A DNA stretch of 20,098 nt from positions 1-20,098 of IMG/VR virus record IMGVR_UViG_3300029309_000440; one strand, 5' to 3'. The translations under genes were made by a program, and so were the position numbers. Below, one piece after another: positions 14,141-20,098 of this stretch; the stretch's first letter is position 1; each line of letters begins with the position of its first letter. This DNA is from a virus. The notes under the pieces were generated by a model. The model was given only the letters and a program-made list of their open reading frames with translations. It was not told where the DNA came from and did no database searches.

Positions 14141-15876
14141 TGTCTAAGTGCCTCCAGTTCAGCTAGTAATTTATTCTTCTTACTAGTTATATTTAGTAGT
14201 TTGACTCTGTGTACTTCTACAGGGTCATTAGTTGTGTAGGAATCTAAAGCGACTCCTGCGTATATATCTCCCGAGTAGGAAGATAAATCTATTTGTATAA
14301 ATAACCCTACGTTTGCATTTTCATAAATATCTTCAACAGAATAAAAAGCTATCTGTTTATAAACGTCAAGGCTATTTTCTTTAAAAAATAAATCCTCTTT
14401 TGTTAAGTTTTGAGTTGTTTCTTTTGTAACCTTTGCTATTTGTTTAGCTATAATTTTTAAATTTTTATTTAATTTTTTTTCTACGTTTGCAACATCTGTA
14501 GCAACCCCGTCTTCGGTGTCCACTTTTGCGTCTTCCGATTGTACAGTTTCTTGCTCTCCACTCTCTTCTGCCTGTACTTCTGACTCCTCAGTGTCTTTGC
14601 TATCGGATTTGTCTTCTTCTTTGTTTTCATTTTTTGCTACTTGTTTTTCTTCCTCTACTGTTTCTGTTTCAGTAACTTCTTCCACTGTTTCTGTTTCATC
14701 TTCCTCAACCTTCGAAATGCTTTCTTCCTCCGTTGCGAAACTTTCCAGTGGTTCCTCAAACTCTTCAAAAGATTCCTCAGTAAGTTCGTCATTGAACTCC
14801 TCCTCAGTTATCTCTTCAAAAAACTCTTCGGCAGTTATGCCTTCATCTTCTAGAAACTCCATGAACTCTTCTTCCATGCCAGTCTCTTCTAAAAATTCAG
14901 TAAAGTCCTCCTCAAACTCCTCTGTAAATATCTCCTCTACCATCATTGGCGGAGGTTCCATCATAAACTCGTCTTCAAAAAATACCGTTTCTATTTGCGG
15001 CATTTCTTCAAAACCACCCATATCAAACTCCTCTATTGGAGGTAGTTCATCTATGTAAACTGTTTCTATATCTTCAAAGTAAAACGTGTCGTCAAATTCT
15101 ACTGGTATTTCAAATATAGGTAAATCTTCTTCATACCAATTAAAATCATCTGGTATGTTTTCTACTATATCTGTAATATCACTATCAATGTCATCTATAA
15201 CATCTTGTGTTTCTTCATTTATAGGTGGTATCTCAGTATAAGTAACATCTAACGTAACATTATCTACATCTGGGCCACGATGATAATTATCATAAGCCGT
15301 GCCCGCAGTCTCATTAAACAGTTCTGCTCTTATTGTAAAATCTGTTTGCGTATTTGAGCCTTGAGTATACACATTTGTGTAGTTTGTAAATGTGCCACCA
15401 TTACCGGGTCTACTAGGGTCATGGTCATTTATTTCTCTAACTTGTGTAGATACTGAACCATCAGAACCTGTAACAGTTTGTTTAAGAGTAAGTGTGTTTT
15501 CAATACTGTTCCAAAACCATACATCTGCTCCCATGGTTGAGGTGAAACCTTGATTAACTTCTGATTGTGTTAGATGTCCATCACCAACCAAATCTACATC
15601 TTGATATACATTGTCTTCCTCATGCCCTTCAAATGCTAATACACCACCGCTATCATTCATTCCTGTTTGATATGGAAATCCATTCCAAGCACCATGGGTG
15701 TGAACACCATCATCACCATCTGTTGACCAACCAGTTGTAGTGGTATTACTTCCAGTTCCAAATGTTGAGTTAGTAAGGATGTTACCAGTGTTTATTGTCT
15801 GTGCATTTCCTATACTATAAAGGCACAAAAAAGATAAAGCTATTGAAAACCATATCCCGTAATATAAATATCTCAT
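14137..15876 (-). CDS. Secreted protein with lectin-like N-domain and hyperacidic linker, 579 aa
   Basis: Residues 1-25 form a signal peptide with cleavage likely after GNA (A25/Q26), and no lipobox around C18. Residues 26-215 look like a beta-sandwich, carbohydrate-binding-like domain (NILTNSTFG, GW, GGVLAFEG, VYQDVDL). Residues 201-388 contain no lysine, arginine or histidine, and 73 of these 188 residues are D or E, with repeating EEF, FEE and FLE patterns. A second acidic but lysine-containing stretch runs to about 465, followed by a mixed C-terminal domain (466-579). The mature protein has no cysteine. It would be exported to the periplasm or beyond. Phage virion proteins rarely carry signal peptides, so this may be a host-envelope effector rather than a virion part; the target is unknown. 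It overlaps both neighbours by ATGA junctions. Confidence 0.78.
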   Translation of the reverse strand: MRYLYYGIWFSIALSFLCLYSIGNAQTINTGNILTNSTFGTGSNTTTTGWSTDGDDGVHTHGAWNGFPYQTGMNDSGGVLAFEGHEEDNVYQDVDLVGDGHLTQSEVNQGFTSTMGADVWFWNSIENTLTLKQTVTGSDGSVSTQVREINDHDPSRPGNGGTFTNYTNVYTQGSNTQTDFTIRAELFNETAGTAYDNYHRGPDVDNVTLDVTYTEIPPINEETQDVIDDIDSDITDIVENIPDDFNWYEEDLPIFEIPVEFDDTFYFEDIETVYIDELPPIEEFDMGGFEEMPQIETVFFEDEFMMEPPPMMVEEIFTEEFEEDFTEFLEETGMEEEFMEFLEDEGITAEEFFEEITEEEFNDELTEESFEEFEEPLESFATEEESISKVEEDETETVEEVTETETVEEEKQVAKNENKEEDKSDSKDTEESEVQAEESGEQETVQSEDAKVDTEDGVATDVANVEKKLNKNLKIIAKQIAKVTKETTQNLTKEDLFFKENSLDVYKQIAFYSVEDIYENANVGLFIQIDLSSYSGDIYAGVALDSYTTNDPVEVHRVKLLNITSKKNKLLAELEALRQ

Positions 15877-16649
15877 TCAGCGTGTACGTTTATTATTATT
15901 TTTTCTTCTGTTACTAAATCAGTTTCAATAATTATATTATCTACACTATCTTGTTCTTTTAATGTTTCTAGCTTTGCTTGCTCTTCAGCTAACTTTTTAG
16001 CTAGTTCTTCTTGTTCTTTTTGTATTCTTATAGCTTCTAGTTCAGCATCTATTCTAGACCTTGTTTCTAATTTAGATACATACTTTTCATAGTCTGGTCT
16101 TTCAACATCATATTTATCCCATTGTTCTATAGCATCTTTTCCAATCTTACCTTCAAACGGACACGGGGTGCCTGCCATAAGCATAGCTTCAAAAACTCTT
16201 TCATCTTGACATAGTAATGATACCGCCGCTACTTTCATACCATAATCATATAGCACCTTGCTGAGCTTAATACGCTCACAGTTCAAATCCCTTACATGTT
16301 TTCCGCCAGATACACCAAAACCCAAAGTAGAAACAGAACCACTAATACCCATGCTACAAACATCTTGAGACATTGCAGAGTATGATGGTGCGTTAGCTGA
16401 GTTAACGGGTACATCTGACCCATTTGTAGTAGATGAAGTGGTACTGGTTGTTGTATTGGTTTGGCCACCGGAATAGGTGTTCGTTGTTGTGGATGAGTAA
16501 CCGCCCGTAATTTGTGTATTACTACCGGAAGAATTTGTTTGTGCATTATTGTCATTTGTTGAATCTGAAAATACTGGTTTAGAAAATACTACCACTATCG
16601 TTAGTAATATAATGCTAACTACATTAAGTACATTAAATCTATTAAACAT
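15873..16649 (-). CDS. Secreted four-cysteine marine phage protein, 258 aa
   Basis: A signal peptide covers residues 1-28 (hydrophobic core 9-23, cleavage likely after VFS). Then comes a low-complexity S/T/N/G-rich region (29-85), a compact domain at about 88-175 with cysteines at 98, 124, 147 and 163 (SQDVCSMG, DLNCERIKLS, LLCQDERVFEAML, GTPCPF), and a charged coiled coil at about 192-236. Four cysteines in an exported protein suggest two disulfide bonds. I recall this SQDVC...GTPCP domain from marine phage genomes, always unassigned. It is the first of three successive envelope-directed products, with TAATG and ATGA junctions on its two sides. Candidate roles are periplasmic effector, lysis helper or a surface component; none is demonstrated. 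Confidence 0.78.
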   Translation of the reverse strand: MFNRFNVLNVVSIILLTIVVVFSKPVFSDSTNDNNAQTNSSGSNTQITGGYSSTTTNTYSGGQTNTTTSTTSSTTNGSDVPVNSANAPSYSAMSQDVCSMGISGSVSTLGFGVSGGKHVRDLNCERIKLSKVLYDYGMKVAAVSLLCQDERVFEAMLMAGTPCPFEGKIGKDAIEQWDKYDVERPDYEKYVSKLETRSRIDAELEAIRIQKEQEELAKKLAEEQAKLETLKEQDSVDNIIIETDLVTEEKIIINVHAE

Positions 16650-16789
16650 TATGGTTTGCCTTGTCCTCTTGTTCTTGTGTGTTGCTTTCGTGTATTTTTA
16701 TTTTTAGGTCTACTCCTTGATGAGTCTCCTATACTTGTTCTTTTCTTTACTGGCGTAAAATATATATTATTAACAGATAATCTAGCCAT
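16649..16789 (-). CDS. Very small basic phage protein, 46 aa
   Basis: Between the DUF7483-like gene and the four-cysteine secreted gene an open frame runs from an ATG at 16789 to a TAA at 16651-16649. It fills the gap exactly: its ATG shares a base with the upstream stop (TAATG) and its stop shares a base with the downstream ATG (TAATG). The product begins MARLSVNNIYFTPVKKRTS, contains SRSRPKNKN and ends in RTRGQGKP; it is strongly basic, with one acidic residue (D22). I recall short proteins with RPKNK and RGQG(R/K) near this place in marine phage genomes. Nucleic-acid binding is a plausible inference. The double TAATG fit makes the gene convincing despite its length. Confidence 0.8.
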   Translation of the reverse strand: MARLSVNNIYFTPVKKRTSIGDSSRSRPKNKNTRKQHTRTRGQGKP

Positions 16790-17856
16790 TATCTCGCTGT
16801 TACTGGTACACCTTTTGATGATACAAAAGGGTGTTCTGCAAATGCCATGTAGATGTAAGATTGACCGTTATTATTATGAGATGTAGAAGTATCTCTTATC
16901 TTAATTCCATTAGATAATAAATCAATAGGTCTATTAGTTCCTTCAGAATCAGTTAAATTGGCAAATAATTGTTTCTGTGCGGGATTAAAAGTGCTTCTTT
17001 TATTATCAATTATAAACCAACTATCGGTTGCACTGGTTATTTTAAACATAACCCAAGCAGGTTTAAATCCTGTGTAAATAAATGGGCCATCTGCATTACC
17101 ATTACCTGTGTAGCTACCAAATTTACTATAGCCTTGTTTTTCAACAAAACAATATGCTATGTGTTTGGAATTATTTTCATTTGTTTCATTAGAATTTCCA
17201 ACACTAAAAACTGTTGAAGTTGGGGCTGTATCATTCCAAGACCCCTCATAATCTGATGTAGCATTATCATCATCTAACCATAAATATTCTGTTGCAGGTG
17301 CTGATGTATTTTTATGATGGTAAACCATCCATCCTCTATCTGAATCTCTATTTTTTACTATTAAAACTGTAGGAGCCACACCTAATCCATGTGCAACAGT
17401 AGCACCTGCCGAATTATTACCCGTATAACTTACAATAGAAAATCCTGCTGTGGTATTGGCTTGATGGTTAGATGTAGAAACACTATCGTTACTAGAACCA
17501 TCCGTTGTTGTTCCGCCATTAGCTTTCCATGCCCAAGTAACTTGACTAGAACCAGATTTATTTGCATATTCTTGATTACCACCAACTGTAATACCATTTG
17601 AATCAAAAGATTCTATATTTCCATTACCATCAGTGTCTTCATCAAGATTAACATTTGAATATAAAATTTTATTAACTCCTCTTGTGCTGTCAAACAAAGC
17701 ATAAGAATCAGCTATAGACCTAGATTTATTCCATATCCAATCTGGTTGTAAATTTGAATTACCATCAAATGTAATTGCATGATTACTTGAACCATTACCT
17801 GTATAAATTTTAACTTGAAAATGTGCTGATGGGTCGTCTATTGTTGTATAAGCCAT
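16789..17856 (-). CDS. DUF7483-like tail adhesin built of three repeats, 355 aa
   Basis: The protein starts with AYTTIDDPSAHFQVKIYTGNG, which I recall as typical of a marine phage family labelled DUF7483 (name from memory). It is made of three related beta-rich modules: each has a YTGN start (residues 18, 144 and 249), a strand of PDWIWNK type (38, APTVLIVKNR at 161, PAWVMFK at 266), and a closing strand (VTWAWKA at 106, IAYCFVE at 233, YIYMAFAEH at 334). Such proteins sit beside tail-fibre genes and are thought to help bind host surfaces. One cysteine (236) only. It overlaps the preceding LamG gene by one base (TAATG). A distal tail location is inferred. Confidence 0.75.
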   Translation of the reverse strand: MAYTTIDDPSAHFQVKIYTGNGSSNHAITFDGNSNLQPDWIWNKSRSIADSYALFDSTRGVNKILYSNVNLDEDTDGNGNIESFDSNGITVGGNQEYANKSGSSQVTWAWKANGGTTTDGSSNDSVSTSNHQANTTAGFSIVSYTGNNSAGATVAHGLGVAPTVLIVKNRDSDRGWMVYHHKNTSAPATEYLWLDDDNATSDYEGSWNDTAPTSTVFSVGNSNETNENNSKHIAYCFVEKQGYSKFGSYTGNGNADGPFIYTGFKPAWVMFKITSATDSWFIIDNKRSTFNPAQKQLFANLTDSEGTNRPIDLLSNGIKIRDTSTSHNNNGQSYIYMAFAEHPFVSSKGVPVTAR

Positions 17857-19334
17857 TATCCAAACTCCGCTAAGTTTTTAGTACATAATGAATAAAATCC
17901 ACTAGGCACTGCATATTCAAAGTTACCATATCCGTTTGCATCTGCATTACCACTTGATATTGAGTAAGATGGATTGCCAAAGTTATATGCTAACACTGTC
18001 TTTCCACTTGAAGTTTGTGCAAATGCAGGCATATAATCCACTCCTGCTGTATCAAAAATACTTGAAAAATCTGAATTACTAGCATCAAAGGTAGTTGATT
18101 GAGACGCACTACCATTAGACCATGTACCATTTACACCAAACCACATTTTATTATTATCTAAATCTACAGCTACTTGAAAGATATCGTTGGTAGAACGATT
18201 ACCAAAAGTTGCTTGATTACCACTACCACTATTGTTAAATATGATATTACCACCGGGGTCCATTGACGCATTATCCTCTCCACTCATAAATCCAACTCCG
18301 TTGCCCGTTCCTTTTTGTCCTTCATAATCAACTTGACACCACCCAGTAGAAAAATTTGTACTAGATTGATCACCTGTTGTTAGTTTGGCTTCGTAATACC
18401 ATTTGCCATTTTTTACACCAAAAGTTGAACCTGCGGCACTCGTATCATTATTAGAATCTACGACTGTATTACCTTCACTAAATGCATCTATACCATCACT
18501 AGCACCTGCAAAACTCATTAAAGGATTCATTGTACAAAAATTATTTGTAGGTGTATCTGTTGTAACATCTGTTGCGGCTAGGTTAGTTACTGCAAAATGA
18601 TTATCTTGACCACTTGTATCTGCACCTATACCACTTGAGTTTTGACTTGTACCTGTTTCTTTAAATTCCATATAAAAACCATTGGTTCCATAATTTCCTC
18701 CTGTGTATTGTTTTGGAATCCAAACTCCATTATCGTTTGTTTCACCAAAATAACTAGCGTCATATGCTGTGCCATCTAAAAAATGCATTTCAGCTAAATA
18801 GCCATCATAAGGATTTGAATTAGCGGCTGAACCACTATGACCTGCACCAATAGTCATGTTATCTTGACTACCTAAAATTACGTCAGCGTTTTGGTCTGGG
18901 TTTGCATTTCGTGTTACATCTGTTTGTAAAGTTCCATTAACATAAAGTTTTAACCTGTCGTTTGCAGTTCCGTCTGTGGAATCTACACGAACTAAAAAAT
19001 GATACCACGCTGATGAATCTCTGTATCTAGCATTAGTATATAAATCAATAAATGTACTACCACTTGATTTTCCAAATATTGCAAATTCACCAGTATTAGA
19101 TATGTGAACTCTACATCTATTATTTGCATCAGCATGATTACTAAAAAAATAATCAGTGCCATTACTGAGTGGCACACCAATTTTTGCCCAAAAAGAAAGT
19201 GTGCATTTTTTATTGTTTGTTGATGTTCCCGGGTCTAAAGTTAAACGAGCACTATCGTCATCATTAAACCTAAGTGAATTATCTATTTCGTAACCTGTTG
19301 GTTTACCATCTCCACCTACTACTGGAAATACCAT
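17856..19334 (-). CDS. Tail adhesin with LamG-like and SPRY-like domains, 492 aa
   Basis: Residues about 18-195 look like a concanavalin-type LamG jelly roll (LRFNDDDSARLTL, CTLSFWAKIG, WYHFLVRVDS, LKLYVNGTL, YLAEMHFLDGTAY). After a linker with W(I)PKQYTG and FYMEF, residues about 295-450 resemble a SPRY domain (GKWYYEAKL, GWCQVDYEG, FQVAVDLDNNKMWFGVNGTW, YMPAF). Both folds bind carbohydrate or protein ligands, so the protein is probably a host-recognition part of the tail. Its end (YNFGN, YAVPSGFYSLCTKNL) is typical of this marine-phage family. It follows the 205-aa gene with a strong AAGGAGTAACATG start context, one base after the upstream stop. Confidence 0.82.
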   Translation of the reverse strand: MVFPVVGGDGKPTGYEIDNSLRFNDDDSARLTLDPGTSTNNKKCTLSFWAKIGVPLSNGTDYFFSNHADANNRCRVHISNTGEFAIFGKSSGSTFIDLYTNARYRDSSAWYHFLVRVDSTDGTANDRLKLYVNGTLQTDVTRNANPDQNADVILGSQDNMTIGAGHSGSAANSNPYDGYLAEMHFLDGTAYDASYFGETNDNGVWIPKQYTGGNYGTNGFYMEFKETGTSQNSSGIGADTSGQDNHFAVTNLAATDVTTDTPTNNFCTMNPLMSFAGASDGIDAFSEGNTVVDSNNDTSAAGSTFGVKNGKWYYEAKLTTGDQSSTNFSTGWCQVDYEGQKGTGNGVGFMSGEDNASMDPGGNIIFNNSGSGNQATFGNRSTNDIFQVAVDLDNNKMWFGVNGTWSNGSASQSTTFDASNSDFSSIFDTAGVDYMPAFAQTSSGKTVLAYNFGNPSYSISSGNADANGYGNFEYAVPSGFYSLCTKNLAEFG

Positions 19335-19335
19335 G

Positions 19336-19953
19336 TTACTCCTTTATTGGAAATTCACCTAGTGGTCTTGTTACGCTTCCGTCTTCTTGTTCTGTATATG
19401 TAAACAAAGCGGCTAACGCATCAACATCACTAGCATTATCTATTTGTGTTTGCATCGAGTTACATTTAGTTCTCACACTTGCTCTCCAAGTCTTCCAACC
19501 ACTATTCATTGTGCCTCCCGTTTCTGTCGCTCTTACTACCATCCAATCACTCGGTGCAAGTATTCCTGCACATTGATTGTCTATCATTCTTTTTTTAATT
19601 GTTTTTAAACCTTCTGTAGCTACATCTCCTACATCATCACCTTCTCTTATTTTACCATCAGTTTTATCTTGTTCTGTCCATAGAGTATCTGCTATCTTTT
19701 TAGCTGTAGCTGTGCCATATGTTCCTGTAACTTTACCACTACCAAATGCATATGAGATGTTGGTATTGATATACCACTCTTCATCTTTTTTATTTGTGTC
19801 ATCTATCTCTACTGTGTAGATACCGATTGCGTTTCTCTCTGCTTCTGTCCATAGTGTATAGATTGATGCAGGGTATTGATTATCTCCAATCGTAATGCCT
19901 TTGTTGCCTTTTGGCATTTGTGTTATATTACCATCTTCTACTAATGCAAACAT
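19336..19953 (-). CDS. Probable tail-fibre-associated protein, 205 aa
   Basis: The N-terminal part (MFALVEDGNITQMPKG, then TLWTEAERNAIGIYTVEID) and the C-terminal part (LAPSDWMVVRATETGG, then a helix TWRASVRTKCNSMQTQID) follow the plan of tail-fibre assembly or tail-tip proteins with a DUF4376-like C-terminus. The link to that family is from memory and only moderate. A repeated TLWTE element occurs at about residues 33 and 91. It stands between the end of a fibre-like gene and the LamG/SPRY adhesin, which fits a fibre chaperone or small fibre subunit. The start has a clear GGAG site (AGGAGTAATATG). Confidence 0.65.
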   Translation of the reverse strand: MFALVEDGNITQMPKGNKGITIGDNQYPASIYTLWTEAERNAIGIYTVEIDDTNKKDEEWYINTNISYAFGSGKVTGTYGTATAKKIADTLWTEQDKTDGKIREGDDVGDVATEGLKTIKKRMIDNQCAGILAPSDWMVVRATETGGTMNSGWKTWRASVRTKCNSMQTQIDNASDVDALAALFTYTEQEDGSVTRPLGEFPIKE

Positions 19954-19960
19954 ATTACTC

Positions 19961-20098
19961 CTATGATAATGTTAAGTTTTGATTTCTACCGACTTCAAGA
20001 TATTTACTACCATTATATCTAAATACAAATAAATCACCTTTAGCGGCAGTTGTTGTTAGTGTTGGTGCTGTATCATCTTTAAATTCATAAGCGGCATT
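19961..20098 (-). CDS. C-terminal end of a tail/fibre-like protein (partial)
   Basis: The frame enters from the right edge and ends at a TAG (19963-19961), 7 bases before the ATG of the 205-aa gene. The visible 45 residues include ETTL-type polar sequence (DDTAPTLTTTAAKGD) and end in LFVFRYNGSKYLEVGRNQNL plus TLS, a beta-rich closing strand as found at the end of marine phage tail or fibre proteins that I remember (FVF-YDG-TKY-EVGR). It lacks its start, so family and length cannot be judged. Confidence 0.65.
   Translation of the reverse strand, partial: NAAYEFKDDTAPTLTTTAAKGDLFVFRYNGSKYLEVGRNQNLTLS

Noticed and set aside
14516-15058. 180-aa serine-rich open frame on the plus strand
   Set aside because: It is the antisense shadow of the hyperacidic segment (GAA/GAG codons read backwards give TTC/CTC and, shifted, serine codons); no ribosome binding site or operon context.
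16292-16555. 87-aa minus-strand frame overlapping the four-cysteine gene
   Set aside because: Same strand, different frame inside a gene with clear signal peptide and cysteine domain; its H/Q/P-rich content is typical of a shifted frame.
1-20098. tRNA genes, insertion sequences, integrase or attachment sites
   Set aside because: None seen; coding sequence covers practically the whole window and no transposase, integrase or cloverleaf-like stretch was recognised.

Overview
The window looks like part of the genome of a tailed DNA phage of a marine bacterium. It is AT-rich and densely packed: the largest gap between genes is about 42 bases, and most neighbours touch or overlap through GTGA, TTGA, ATGA, TAATG or TAGTG junctions. 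The mix of a T7-type endonuclease I, marine-phage LamG/SPRY and DUF7483-like adhesins, very large cysteine-free internal virion proteins, and small secreted proteins suggests a podovirus-like phage of SAR11/SAR116-type alphaproteobacteria (pelagiphage or HMO-2011-like). That host and group assignment is inference from family resemblance; no marker such as terminase, portal or polymerase lies in the window.

Layout. Bases 1-1895 (+ strand) are the end of a DNA-metabolism operon: the tail of an unknown gene, endonuclease I, an unknown 115-aa protein, a small PD-(D/E)XK-like nuclease, a DUF6378-like protein and two unknown small proteins. At about 1882-1895 this operon meets, tail to tail with a 14-base antisense overlap, a long minus-strand operon that fills the rest of the window.

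The minus-strand operon, read in its own direction (20098 down to 1882), holds: the C-terminus of a tail/fibre-like protein; a 205-aa probable fibre-associated protein; a LamG+SPRY adhesin; a DUF7483-like adhesin built of three repeats; a 46-aa very basic protein; two proteins with signal peptides (one with four conserved-looking cysteines, one extremely acidic); a membrane-anchored coiled-coil protein; a short coiled-coil protein; then five proteins of 458, 204, 190, 805 and about 1645 aa that look like the internal-core/DNA-ejection set (compare T7 gp14, gp15 and gp16 in size and order); then a TM+coiled-coil peptide and a holin-like membrane protein; an unknown four-cysteine protein; and finally a lysine/methionine/glycine repeat protein.

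The inferred logic is replication and recombination on the left, late virion, host-recognition, ejection and lysis genes on the right. No RNA genes, CRISPR arrays, insertion sequences or attachment sites were seen. No stretch over 300 bases lacks a gene.
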